Shown here: positions 36,481 through 48,736 of the stretch, piece after piece
How the letters are laid out: each line of letters starts with the position of its first letter
How positions within the stretch are numbered: the first letter of the stretch is position 1
Assembly: GCF_023278565.1 (NCBI RefSeq)
Contig: NC_064677.1
Span: 6,510,001-6,574,000, forward strand
DNA: 64,000 bases
Source: Colletotrichum lupini
Lineage: Eukaryota; Ascomycota; Sordariomycetes; Glomerellales; Glomerellaceae
Direction of reading: 5' to 3'
Notes under the pieces: model-generated
The model's input: the letters and a program-made list of their open reading frames with translations, nothing else
Databases searched by the model: none
Told to the model about the DNA's origin: nothing
Position numbers and translations under genes: made by a program

Positions 36481-37703
36481 CTATGAATACTCAACACTCC
36501 CTTCAAAAGGATAGGGATCCCTCACAACCCTACCGACCTGTGAATCCCAATCCGGATCGCCAATCCCATCCCCCTCCTCCTTATCTCCCTTCCACCCGCC
36601 GCGTGGCCTGGTCGTCCTCCCCATCTCCCCCCTCCCAGCCCGCCCCCCACTTCCCGCTCCATCACCACGTCCACCACCAGGCCCATCAGCATCATCACCA
36701 TGCCACACCCTCGCCACGCGCCCCTTTCCCCTCACCCCCTTCATACACCCGTTACTCAGCCCCAACAAGCCCGCGCTCCCCAGCAAGAGCACAAGCAGCA
36801 CCAGATTCCCCGCCTGCGAGACGTTGCCGCTGAAGATGGCGACGACGTACACGGCCAGCTTGGCCGTCGCCTCGAGGTAGCCCTGCACGGCCGTCTTTGC
36901 GAGGAGCCAGGCGTCTGTCGTCAGGGCGGCGAGGTCGTCTGCTGGGCCGCGCATGCGAATTTTGAGGGAGGGGGTTAGGGGGATGAGGTACTCTGTGAGT
37001 TTTGGTGGTAAAGACGATATGGCTATGCCGCCGTTGCCGTTGCCATTGCTAGCGAAGAACGCAGTGGCCGGCGGCGGCGGAGGAGGAGGAGGAGGGGGGG
37101 GAGGGGTGCGTTGTTTGATAATGTAGATGTTTAAGAGGCGGGATGTGATGAGTGCTAGGATCGATGCGAGACCCCACCCTTTGTGGACGTTAGTTCGGCT
37201 TGTAAAGGATACTCCACCACCGAGATCTAGTTTGAGATTGATTGTGGGAGAAGAGATCGCGATCAAGGGGGCTTGGTGGAAATCGAACGATCAAGGTGGG
37301 TTACCATGCAGAAGGGGGGAGCCAAAGACTCAGGAGGAAATGGGAGATGCTGGAAAATTTGGAACAAAGACTTACAGTCTGCTAGTAAAATCATGATAGT
37401 CAGCGCAGCAAATGTAAGAACCGGACTCGCGAGGTACAGCAAGTGACTCCCCCGCTCAAACTCCCACTCCGAACCGTGCTCAAAAGCTCGACCGCGTCGG
37501 TTCCGGCTCCGGCTCCGTTTCCGGCCGGTGGAGAGGGTGCCGACGTCGAGTGTGATGATCTTTTCCCCGCTGCCTCCTCCGCCTCCTACTACCCCGGTCC
37601 CGTAAGCCTCGATCCCACCGCCGCCGGCCAGATTCCTCCTCTTGAGATCCTTCTCCCGCGCCCGTTCCTCCTGGACCCCAAGTCGGGAGAGAAATAACAG
37701 CAT
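36481..37703 (-). CDS. Multi-pass membrane protein with polyproline loop, function unknown
   Basis: Two exons on the minus strand: 37703-37376 and 37178-36481, with a 197 bp intron that has a clear CTAAC branch site before CACAAAG. Joined in frame, it gives LLADWWGLASILALI across the junction. The product is about 341 residues if it starts at the ATG at 37,703. Hydrophobic segments: LLYLASPVLTFAALTIMILL, GLASILALITSRLLNIYIIK, ATAKLAVYVVAIFSG and LVLLVLLLGSAGLLGLSN, so three or four membrane spans. A (P)12 run lies in the loop after the second span, and the C-terminus is Gly/Arg-rich. The reading frame stays open upstream as protein-like sequence (GIFGTQALPGGWKKDVKV) that overlaps the last codons of the dehydrogenase. 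The true 5' end is therefore uncertain, and fusion to the dehydrogenase gene is possible. Confidence 0.55.
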
Positions 37704-37714
37704 TCCCGGATTCG

Positions 37715-38825
37715 TCACCTTGACATCCTTCTTCCACCCGCCGGGCAGTGCCTGCGTACCGAAGATGCCGGCACCGCCGTTTCCTCCGCCTCCTCCCCCC
37801 TCGTGTTCTTACATCCCTTCTCCTTCCCATCCCCCTCCTCTTCCCCTTTCGGTTTCCCACCAAACCGCCCACACGTCGCCAAATAAACATGCCTCTCCCC
37901 CGCCTCCCTCTCCTCGAACCCCATCACCAAAAACAACGGCCTCAGCAAGTTCGTCAGCGGGAACGGACTCCACCACGTCGGCGCGTGATACCGCGCCATG
38001 TTCCCCGTGTCCACGGCGCCAGGCCAATTATGCACGAAAGACACCCCCGCGTTGGCCGGGTCGGAGGCGAGCCTGTCTAGGAAGAGGGTGTTCATGATCG
38101 ACATGTGCGTCTGCGCCTTGAAGCCGAAGAGTCTGCTGCTGCTGGTGTTGCTGGGGGACGAGCGGGTGAGGTTGAGGTCTGTTGCGTCGATGCGGGTGGA
38201 GAGCATGCTTCCCGCCAGGACGGTGAGGACGCGCGGGGAGGGGCTTGGGCCGGGGGAGGATAAGGATGCGGAGGCGGAGGCGGAGGCGCGGAGGAGGGGG
38301 AGGAGGTGGAGGGTTGCGAGCATGCGGGAGTAGTACTCCAGGGAATGGCAGACATCTATCCCTTCCGCAGTATCTAAACCGAAATCAGCATCTTCACTCA
38401 ACTCATCCATATACCCCCTCTCATCTTGCACAGAAACAAGCGAAATCTCTCATCAAAAACTCACCATTCCGCCCCCCAAAAGGCGCATACCCAGCCGTCA
38501 AACACAAAAAATCGAGACCCGTCTCTCTCGCTTTCACGACCTCACAAACCCTTCTCGTCTCCGCGAGTAACGAGACCTCGGCCTCGACCCAAACCAGCTC
38601 GGCCCGCGGGTTCTTCTGCCGCAGGTCCTCGAGCACGGGTCTCATCGCCGGCTCCGTGGCTTTGCGGCCGGCGATGTAGACCCGTATGGGAAAGCCGAGG
38701 GATACCAGCTCGATGAGGGTGAGCTTGCCGAGGCCTGACGTGCCGCCTAGGAAGACGGCCGTTCGGGGCGCGGTTCGGGATGTGAGGGCGGCGTTGGAGT
38801 GTTGGACCTGGGCGCGGGTGACCAT
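37715..38825 (-). CDS. Short-chain dehydrogenase/reductase-like protein, degenerate active site
   Basis: Two exons on the minus strand: 38825-38465 and 38373-37715 (91 bp intron), giving 339 residues. The N-terminal Rossmann fold is clear: TAVFLGGTSGLGKLTLIEL (GGTSGLG at 27-33), a basic IAGRK after strand 2 (NADP-type), and LCLTAGYAPFGGR in place of the NNAG motif. The later VSFVHNWPGAVDTG matches the PG-turn of the family. The catalytic Y-x-x-x-K is not recognisable where expected (near FGFKAQTHMSIMNT, about 203-216), so activity is doubtful. The C-terminus after residue ~285 becomes low-complexity (Lys/Glu/Gly) and ends in an unconvincing stretch. A frame change in the G-rich region near 37,800 would instead continue as GIFGTQALPGGWKKDVKV into the neighbouring membrane-protein frame. 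Confidence 0.72.
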
Positions 38826-41800
38826 TTTGTGTATCTTTTTTTGGTTTGTATGTTTCTTGTATGACTGGTTTTCTGACCAAAAAGTTTGATTCAAGAAGAG
38901 GAAAGATGTAACAGCTGACTTGTGTCGTAAGAGAGCGCGCGACCGAATCTACTGAAATTCATCGCCTTTTCATCATCTTTATACATCATTCGCAGGAGCT
39001 TCGCATAGCTTCGCATTCCTCACCGGGTTAGCACCATCGGGATAGTAGAAAGCGGAGTTTGCTGACGCGCTAGTGGGAAGGAACTAACACCACATGCAAG
39101 CCCATCGGAGCATCACTCTGTAGTGTTGCCTAAGGTACCTTACCTTAAGGTGACTTATGGATGGGCGTATCATCATTGCGCATTCCATCAATGACTTGAC
39201 CAATCATATCAAAGTCTCAACACTTGCGTTGGCGAGACCACTTCAAGCCAGAGGGGAAACTCGTGTGTTCCAACTTCCAGCTATGAACGCCGAACATCCG
39301 GGCGCGGGCGTGGAAAGTGGAGGTGGAGTTTTGCGCCCCTTCGCATTCCCGATCCGGTAAGCGAAGATTCTCCACTTCTCCGCGGCCGTCGGCCGGTGGC
39401 TAGTGGGTCTCCCTCCGGTCATGCGAGTTAGTGGAAGCCAGTGTCTCTCTTGCAGTTCTCAAAATCTCTCCTCGACATACCTCATCTCAGGGGCGAAGGA
39501 TGCAATGAATGTCAACTTCCTCTCACCCCTTGTTATCAGAAAAATTCCAACATGATGACCGATTACTTCGACAAAAGTGTACGATTTCGGGGCCAAAAGG
39601 GTTGTCTTGACGAAAGGGTATGTGACGTAGTCCGGGTTAACATCTGGTTTGGCCAGCGGTTCGGGGTGTTGTCTATCCCGTCGGAGAAACAAAGAGTTGG
39701 GAGATTGTTAGTGCAAAATGTGCTTACACGCTGACCTGGAGCCTGGAGGACACCCAAAGATGACGCAGAATCATTACGGTGAGGGAGCGACGGCCAAGTC
39801 ATCTGCATAGAACCTCTTTAGACAGTAGCTCGCCATAACATTCTGCGTCATCTTTTCTCTGAATCCGCGTCAATGACTCTTGTACGATCCACGAGACCAT
39901 GAGTAAGCGGGACAAGAGCAGACCCAACCCTAAACGATCCGTCAGGAGATGATTCGGAAGGTCTTGAAGTTTTCGCAAAGCCTCCTCGCCTCCTGTGTCC
40001 ACCAATAAGCAAGTTTGGCGAGAATGAACCAATGTTTCGTGATACGCGGCTGGGGTCTCGCGCGCGCTCTCCATCATCAAGGGGGTCTCCACGTTTCGAG
40101 TCGTCGATCATGGGCTGAGTATTCGTACACGACATGAACAGAATCTGAAAGGTCCTGAAAGGGAAAAAAAAAAACAATCATTTGGCGGCATATCACTTGC
40201 CTTAAATACGATTGCTGGCTATGAAAAGATGCATCGCCACGTTTAGACGCCAGGCTTTCGATACTCTTTCGCTTGTTGTTGTTGTTGTTCACTTATGGTA
40301 ACCGTCAACACTTCATTGCGATTAGGGCCTGGGCAGTAGAAGCTTATTTTGCTGGTGTCTCTCGGCGGACAATAGAGGCCTGCACTAGCGAGCGGAGAGG
40401 CACGGCGGGACAAGCAGCCAAGTGCCAAGTGCTGCAGGGCACAATGGAACGTCGAGACGCCGAGAAGTGCGACTAGGACAGAACCAATCGCCAATTTCCA
40501 GCCCTGGAAGAATTAAGGATGTCTCACAACAAGGGGCAGAAGCAAGCTTGCTTAGGTTGCAACATGCGGAGAAGAGTTCTAGTACGACGTTGACTGCTCT
40601 CAACGCAACGGTAAGTGCTTGGCGACATCGGTATCCGCAGTGTGAAAGGTGCGTGTTCCGGACCACCTCTACCGGAGCAGAGAGCTGGCATCCGAATTGG
40701 GGCGAGTGGTCTGCTTCGGGATGCGAGGGACGCGAGGGATACGCATGTCTAGCTCAACTTCTCCTTTGCGATGAAGGAGTATGACTCTAATGCCTAGGGG
40801 CACTTCACTGTCCTCGCTACAAGCCAAGCCAACTTACTCCGGAAAGACTCCGTCACGAGTGCCGTCGCCGCGGCTTCATCATGCTTATAGAATCATTGTT
40901 CTGAAGGAGCGGCGATTGTCCGTTCGCTTGCCGCCTTTTGGCGCATTGCTTTCTCTTCAGGCATGTGCTCGGAGCCAAAGAATCGATACACGAGTTCCAT
41001 GTAGACAGAATCTTAGGTGGCGAGAGAATCAACGCCAGTGTTTCTCGCTGAGACGTCCCAGCCGCGGTGCGGTTCATCCTGGGTCAAGTGACAGCGACAG
41101 CGTAGACACTGCAGATCTTGCGGATGTTGGATGAACCGACTGACAGTGACAACTTGACAAGCCGAATGTTACGGGCGGTGCTGACGAAATATGAGGAGAA
41201 GTCGTCTTGGCTCACGCTCGCCGATGACCAGACACCAGCTGCGTGGTTTATGCGTCGCAGAAAAACTGGCTGGAAACCCTTGGTGATGATGGAGATGACG
41301 ACGTCCTTGGCCACCAAGACGGCATTCGGGATTCGCCAAGCCGACTCTGCTGAAGACTGTCGTTGGACCTTATGGGCGACGTCGCATTCAGATTGAGTTC
41401 TCTTGATGATGATGGAGACGAAAACGCTGGGCGACTTGGCACGTCGTCGGCAGAGATGGGGTCCCAAACAAATAGCGAAAGCGAAGACCAGCGCCAATGT
41501 CGAGTTGAGCAAGTTGCGCGCCGGACACCGAGGACGGACCGTCGAGTGGTCGAGGCAGAGGGAAAGAGGGACAGAGCGTCAGGCCTTCCCAGCTGAAGGG
41601 TAACTCTTTCTGCTCTCTGTGGGGATCGAGAACCAGGTCGTTCAGTTAGGACCACAGCCAAAAGGCTGGCCGGCAGGCAGATACTGGGGTGAAGCCGTGA
41701 GCGGTGAGCCTGAAAGGACTCGAGGAGATGGGGATAGCTTCTCAAGTTCCCATGTCGTCGCTAAAACATCAGACGCGGTTCCGGTAGACGCTGGGACTTG

Positions 41801-43218
41801 GCGCCAAAGGAGGGGCCGTCTGACGTTTGGAGCGCGCCAAGAAGCTTCAGATGAAGGCAGGCGGTGCCGACGGGGAGGTCGAGACGGTCGGCGGGAACGC
41901 GGAGAGGGATGGCATGGCTGGCAAATGGGGCGCGGCGAGGCGTGGTATTGGTGATGGACAGTTGCGTGGGTGGTAGAAGACCGAACTTTGAGGACGTACT
42001 CCCGTGACTCCGTAGACCGTAGACGGTAGGCAAGTAACAAGGTAGGTTGAGTCGTAGGCTGGCGTAGCTGGTAGAGAAGGGAAGGGACCGGGGCTGGAGA
42101 GCAGACGAATACTACCGCGCAGGCGACGTCGTTGAAGACAATTGGTGAAGTTGAGATGCGGAGGTGGAGGTTTGTCGCAGGCCCCAGCAGTTTGGAAAGG
42201 GCGTGAGACGCGCCCAGAAGAAATCAGGAGGTGCAAGACTTGGCGAGAGGCGCGGCCGGCGAACGCAAACGCAGCCCAGTCCTCAAGCGGTCCATTGGTA
42301 CCTTGGGCGGCCTACTCCCTACCTTACAGCAGGTAGAGGCGCTGTAGTGAAGATTAAGCGAGGGGACTAGCGGACACCGTGGGTACCCTAACCTGGTTCA
42401 AGGCAAGTTATCCGTTGCAGGGAAGATGTTTCCAGTGGGTGTACCGCCTGGATGGAACGCTAGGGTGCACAGCGGCCAGGCGCTCTCCCACATCACGACG
42501 CTTCCTCATTGGCAGTTTTCCATCGCTTAGCTTAGTCAGTTCTGGACTTTGAGCCGTACTTGAGGTTAACCTCCCCGTCTGCTGTCAAGGACACATGGTG
42601 GCGGCTCACATATCGCAAGCCATCACCAAGTTGACCCCTTCCACTTCCGCCCCCAGTTTGACTTGGCAGCCATTTAAGCTCTTGGCCCTGCAAAAATCAG
42701 CTGTTTTCTTCCTCCCTACCCCTTCTTCCTGTCATCCCTTCTCACAAGCCTCTCACCTCTCAACAGGATCCAACGTCTTTTCAGTCTTAGTGTGTCTGTC
42801 AGACAAGTTGTCGGGCTCTCTTCCGTCGTCATCCATGGGCCGTAGCTTGGCTGCAACGCAAGAAGGAAGGAACCTCAGTGACCTGGAGTGCAATATGCGT
42901 AAGGCAGGAACGTGCTTCATCTGAGGTGCTTCAGCTTCGCACCGGGTCTTGCCATGCAGTCAACTTAACTTGCTCTTTCCTGCTGCGGTCTGGGACTGGC
43001 TGCTGTGTGTCCCGTGCGTCGTCTCACCACGCGGTGACGGTTGGGAAAAGTGGGCCCGAATGCCCCTGTGTCGTCCGAACAGACTCAGCGTGACAGAGAC
43101 AGGCAAGAGCAGGAGGTCGTGCATGGCTTAAAGGCTGTTAAGGTTTAGAGCGCTACCAAAGGTGAACAAGGTTTTTCTGACGGCTGCCTCATCCCTGGTT
43201 GCTTCCTGCCATTACACA

Positions 43219-43575
43219 GCACCTTACCTTACTCTTGCCATATCTGCCACGCGTACGAGTAAGAGCAAGACGATGGTTCTTTAGAGCTTGCATCTACCAG
43301 GCTACCTTACCTACTTTTTGCCCTCACCTTACTTGGAAGGAAAGAGCAAGCTTGGGCCTACCTCACCTTACCGCAACCTGAAGTTGCTGCCCAGGCCATA
43401 CCTTACGCAGGCATCGCACCTACCAGCTTTTCTTTACGTCTCTAACGCCCTCACTCAGCCGAGGAAGGAGACACCTTCGGATACCTTCTTGAGTAAGGTA
43501 GTAGGCAAGCACGGATAACGCAGCACAGGGTACTCCGTACTCCGTACTTTCCTTCCTTTCCTACCTTACTCAGCC
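43219..43575. repeat. Cluster of CCTTACC / TACTCCGTAC motifs
   Basis: At least eight copies of TACCTTAC or CACCTTAC variants occur in about 350 bp, together with a tandem TACTCCGTACTCCGTAC at 43,531-43,547. The copies are irregularly spaced, so this is a motif cluster and not a simple tandem array. Its role is unknown. Confidence 0.6.
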
Positions 43576-44756
43576 AGCCCGTAACACGTGGTTGAGGGAA
43601 AATCCGGGAGATATGTACCCAAAGCCCCCCTTGCCATTGCACCTTTGCACCCTCCATCCATACCTGAAGGTACTGCGTACCTACCCAGGCAGGCCGTGTC
43701 TGAGTCTCGTGCTCCAGTGGCAGGTGCTGCTACTCCCCGCCTACCAAGCTCTTGGTATCCTCTTGGATGCCTTGGACAAAGAGCCTCAATTCTTGACTCC
43801 CGTCTTCCCCTAGACGTCACTCCCGCATATGATATTCCTCCGGCTTCGACTTGGCCAACACCGCTCTTGTCGTCGATCCTTCCAAATGCTTATTTTTAGC
43901 CACCCTCCCGCTTCTTGGGAATCACTTGGGTAAATGCAGTCATTCAGCATCACCTAACATGATGGTGTTGATATCCAGCCCGTCGTCTCAACAAGATCAT
44001 CGCTAAGATGATCTTTGGGAAGGGGGCTTCGTCTCCGTCCGAACCAGCGCTTCTCTCCCACAGCCGTCACTTCAATCAACTCCCACGTTGAGACTCGTGG
44101 AACGCGCATCGCAGGGGTCTTCTCTCCAGCTGTTGACTTGGCCAAGCACCAGACTCATAAAGTGGCCATATTCCCCACAACCCCATCCAACCCTCCGGAG
44201 CCTGGCAGTTTCACCCTGGCGACGTACTCCCATCCTGTCAACTCGACCAGGGTCGCAAGGCCCCCTGGCTTCCGCTCTCTTGTCCAAACGGCCCTCCTTC
44301 TAGCCTCCTCCTCCGTCTCAATAGCCTCGCCCGGCCTTGGCCGCCTGCTCTCAATCATTGATCCTGGTCCATAGTCCAGATGGCATGCAGTCGCATTGGA
44401 TGGAGAAGCTTGAAAGCCCCCCTCCCATTCTGCGCCAGAAACATGCCCGCGATACCATGGGAAACGGAGGCGCTCATCCCCAAACACAGGGAATCCTAAA
44501 CCTCATTCATCAACCCGTTCTCTTTTTCCTTCTGAGCCTCTCACTGCTCCTCAACACCCTGGATGAAGCACATGCCAAGATCCTCACCATGATTCCGTCC
44601 CTCGCTGCTTATCCGCCCCGGCCATCTTCGCATGGGTTCTTGCCTATTGATACTATTCTTGGACCTGTGAGGTAGATCATCAAGATAACCAGCCCTCGAC
44701 TACAGTCTTACAGATCATAAGTATATAGACATCATGCCATCTTGATGCAAACATAC

Positions 44757-44850
44757 TCCTTCTCTCGGCTCATCTCGTTCTTCATCTCCATCATCTGTCT
44801 TTTCTTTCACCTTCAACTTCTCTTCTCGTTCGTTTCGTTTCTTCCCCTAG
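44757..44850 (+). promoter_or_regulatory. CT-rich tract upstream of carbonic anhydrase
   Basis: An almost pure pyrimidine stretch (TTCTCTCGGCTCATCTCGTT and onward) lies about 120-215 bp upstream of the start codon. Such CT-rich tracts commonly precede transcription starts of well-expressed filamentous-fungal genes. This supports expression of the gene but is not a specific binding site. Confidence 0.45.
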
Positions 44851-44972
44851 AGGGCTGGTCATACGTTTTTCTTCATTAATCTACTTTTTTGTAACTCGCT
44901 TCTATTCTTCCCTTCCTTCGATCCTTTGTAGGCCCCCCACGCGCTGGTCCCGTATCCTACCTTTAGCTCAAT

Positions 44973-46233
44973 ATGTCTTCCCGTCTCATCACCTTCGGCT
45001 TCTTCGCCGCCTCTATCTCCCAGGTTCTGGCCTCGTGCGCCTATGGAACTCACTTGGATCCTCGCGCTGAGGAGGGAAAGGTCAAGGTCAACAACTTTGC
45101 TTACACCGGCAGCAATGTGAGTGCTCTCTTCTCTCTTAGAAGCCGCACACCTCAATACTAACAATATCGTCAAGGGCCCCTTGAACTGGGTCGCTCTGGA
45201 TACTACTGCCAACCAGCTGTGCGCCACGGGGACCCACCCAGTCCCCCATCGACATGGTGGCCGGCTCCTTCAACGTTCTCCCCGGAAGCTCCATCAACCT
45301 CCAGATCCCCGACATGGCCGATGGCACCGAGTTCGAGAACCTAGGAACCACCGTTGAGGTTATCGCCAAGGGCGGATCGATGCAAGTTGGAGGCAGCAAC
45401 TTCACCCTGCAGCAGTTCCACTTCCACTTGCCCAGTGAGCATCTCGACGCCGGAAAGAGCATGGCTATGGAGATGCACATGGTCTTCGAGGGTGCCAACC
45501 AGGAGATTGCCGTCATTGGTACCTACATCGACCTGGAGCAGGGCGCTGCCGCTGCTGCCCCCGCCGCCCCTGTCGCCGAGGCTGCTCCTGTTGCCGAAGC
45601 TGCTCCCGCTGGAGGAAACGCAACTGCTGAGCGCCGCACCAAGCTGGCCCGCCGCGCTGCTACTGGAGCCGCGGCCGAAGCCCTGAAGGCTATCCCCGCG
45701 ATGGGAACTAACCCGATCAAGGCCGAGGCTGCTTCGTCTAGCCTTCTCGAGACCGTCTTCTCTTCCCTCGGTGCCATCAAGGAGCCCGGTACTGTCACCA
45801 AGACTGGTGCGCTGAACATGCAGGAGGTCGTCACTCTTCTCTCTGCCGGCAGCTTCCAAAGGTACGTTCCACGTCTGGCAGTCCTCTGATTTCCAATGTC
45901 TAATTCTTTTGCAGCTACATGGGTTCCCTCACTACTCCTCCCTGCTCTGAGGGTGTTCAGTGGCTCGTCTCAACTCAGCGCCTGATGGTCCAGCCCCAAA
46001 CCTTTACTGCCGTCCGTGATGTCATTGGCTTCAACGCCCGGTTCCCCCAGAACACCCTCGGCCAGGCCAACATCATCCAGGTCGCCCAGCAGAGTCTCAC
46101 TAGCGCCAACATTGCCAACCCCGTTGCTGCTGCTCCCGCTGTCGCTGCTCCTGTTGCCGCTGCGCCCGCCGCTCCTGCTGCTGAGGCTGCCAAGGAAGCC
46201 GCTCCCGCCGCCGCCCCGGCCGCTCACGCCTAA
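44973..46233 (+). CDS. Alpha-carbonic anhydrase, secreted, with apparent 1-base frameshift
   Basis: Interconverts CO2 and bicarbonate with a His3-bound zinc. Exons 44973-45116, 45175-45861 and 45915-46233; intron 1 has a TACTAAC branch site. Signal peptide MSSRLITFGFFAASISQVLA. Conserved parts are GPLNWVALD, QSPIDM, FTLQQFHFHLPSEH and MEMHMVFEG (the three zinc His), and YMGSLTTPPCSEGVQWLV. The summed exons are 1150 bases, one more than a multiple of three. Codons before about 45,236 (LCATGTH) and after it (QSPIDM) are in different frames, so one base is extra in CACCCAGTCC. An unusual Ala/Pro-rich insert follows ...GTYIDLEQG, and the C-terminus is again Ala/Pro-rich. The frameshift could be a sequencing error, a true mutation, or avoided by a 52 bp non-standard intron (45,190-45,241), which would delete conserved residues. 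Confidence 0.88.
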
Positions 46234-48736
46234 ACGATCAATAATGGTCAGCCGGCGAGGACAGCGAAAGAACCAGCGTCGCGAAGTATCATTGCGACTC
46301 AGCTGACGCAGTAGGCTGGGACAGGATGTGCAAGGATGCTCGGTGCCTGTTTTGATTTCAAGTGTATCCTGGTCTCATGCCGATGGATGGAGGAAGGCCG
46401 ACGGAAAAGCAGTCCCCGGGCGCTGCGTTTACAGCTGGGACAAGATAACCTTAACACCAGCCAGCTGCGCGCATTTGTACAGACATGACTAATTGACGGA
46501 AAGTTGCACCTGGGCAGTTATATTTGGACTTTCACTTGTGTATTTGGCATGTGGGTTGATCTGTAATTACCGATGCCTCTCCGATGAAGCCCAGTCCCAA
46601 CGAGTTCAAGTGCAGAGAACAATACCGAGACAGCGGATAGTGGGGGAAATACCACGGGGCTCTGGAGTCCCAATGCATAGCAGTTTGCTGAGTCAAGAAG
46701 CATAATGGTGAAATAATGATAAGATGGGCATAGATAGCTAGACAGAGATAAAAGTAACACGAGTCAACTGCAGTATATCTCACCTTTCCAAGTGACCACG
46801 TACCCCAGCCGCAGCGCGTAAGTCCGGATAGAGGTCGCCGTCAGAAATCCTGGGTGAACGAGAATGAGTTTCTCAGAGATCACGGGCAGAGACATACTTC
46901 CAAAAGAACGTTCTTGGTGTTTGGCCAAGATCCCAAGACAAGTGAAAATAGAAGCGGCATTTTCTCAAGTTTCTGAACCTGATCAATCTGGAAGAAGATC
47001 CAGGACACCTCAAGAGCCGCAGCAACTTTTTAGAGAGAGCGTTTCGTGCATCTTGTTAAACGCTCTTGGTGGCCGGCTTGGCGGCTACCGATTGATTGGG
47101 CGGCTCTTTTTTCTTGAGATTCAGTGTATATCTGCCCGTTTTCGGGTTTGCCTCGCAAGTACATGCTGGGTTTGAGGGGATCTGTGCTTGGTGTTTGAGG
47201 GGCGCGACTCGTGGTGGCTGGACACGGGACGTAGGGAAGTAGGGAGTAGCTGGAGCGCTAATGCGCCGGTCCGGGTCGGTCGGTTCGGCAACTTTTGCGT
47301 AGGGGGCGAGGGTGAGAGGGAAGAGGGAATGGCCGAGAATAAGGTGCCGGCCGGTGACGATATTTTCCCACGTGGTGTTTTGGGGACGTGCTGCATTTAG
47401 AGAGTCGGTATTTTGGGGGCCAAGGGCCAAGGCGTCGGGTGTTTTTGCTTGGGGTGTGTTGTCTTTGTAGCATTTATATTAAATGTTTCTGGACATCTAG
47501 AAGCATAGCTTACCGGACTCGTGTAGCTTAGACGGTACTTTTCATGAGGGAAATGCGGGGGTTTATCCTTCTGACATGCTATTTAAGAGGATTCCTCAGC
47601 TTTGCTTCCCTCGGATACCCAAGACAGACGAAGCCGCTAAGGGTGAATTGTGAGGGGTCGACTTGAAGTGATCCATGAACGGGCTGACATGATGTTGATG
47701 AATGAATATCTGAGGTACTCTAGGGTGTACATCAGGTTGATAGTTTGGGTATGTATCATCGGGCTCCGTCTTTGGAATAGAGGGGAGGTATATACATGTG
47801 CTGGACGGTAGCCACGGAGGCCTACGGTTTGTGATTTTGGGCAATGCGCCCTTCCATCTATCGTGAAGGTGGTCCGAGTAGGTCGGACTCGTAGCGCCCG
47901 ATCAAGCGTCAGAAGCTAGATGACTTCTTCATTGCGCTCGAGAAAGCGCGAGATAGCACAATCAAGCTATTGAATCCGAAACCCCCATCTGTGTCCAAGC
48001 GGAAGACCCGTATTCAATCCACACAAAGATCTTCCGGAAGAAGTCATACAGGTTGCCGATAAACAAACCACAATGTCAAGTCCTCCTCTTAACATAGGTA
48101 CCTTGGATACGTTTATGAGTGTTGCCTCTTGCAGTATATGTTCATGAATCACAGTTTTTCAGGGAAGATAGGTGCCCAAGTAAACTCTACGAAGCCTAAC
48201 CTACCTTATCTGAGCCGGTGGTGCTGGGGCCAGTGAGAGCAGGCTGGGTTACGACGCGCAGAGCGGTCGTCTTTCTTGCCTTGCTGATACAGTTATGCGG
48301 CGATTCGTATAGGAGAACGAAGCGTCACTAGCCCATTTCCCATCTTCCAATTCTTATTTCACTATGAATGAGGTATATGTCGATTACATCTTAAGATCCT
48401 GTAGCGAGTTCCCCAAAGCGTTGCCGGTGGGCGGATGATACGCGATGGCTCATCCGGGTTAAGTGGATCTGCTCTTCGGCGCCGGGCCCGATACTGGTTA
48501 GGTAGACCGTAGGCGTGTGGGGCCGGGACGGTAGCGCTTACTTTGCATCAACATCGCCTTCCCTTGCGAGTTGGAAGGATCAGTAGATCTACGGATTTCA
48601 GCAAAGTCCAAGAACAGCATCGATTAGAAGGAAACATATAAAGACAAGACGCCGAACCCGTGCTTTTCCTTAACCATATCCATTCCGTGTCAACAGTAAA
48701 ATCACAAGAACCCAGCCCTCCACGAAAAGTCTCAAA
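46234..48736. other. Gene-poor interval (2.5 kb)
   Basis: Between two + strand genes. 46,234-46,500 is probably the 3' UTR of the carbonic anhydrase. No frame from there to 48,700 has gene character, and no RNA gene or repeat was recognised. The last 150 bp should hold the core promoter of the phosphotransferase. Confidence 0.55.

Larger units (their letters stand above)
38826..44972. other. Long gene-poor interval (6.1 kb)
   Basis: No gene could be supported on either strand. Several open frames of 60-165 codons overlap one another in all frames (for example 41,248-41,745 minus), but none has codon bias or family features. 38,826-39,100 should hold the dehydrogenase promoter. A GGTACCTTACCTTAAGGT inverted motif lies at 39,134-39,151, and 43,219-43,575 is rich in CCTTACC. 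42,500-44,972 is increasingly pyrimidine-rich, as in long 5' leaders of fungal genes, and leads into the carbonic anhydrase gene. Confidence 0.5.
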
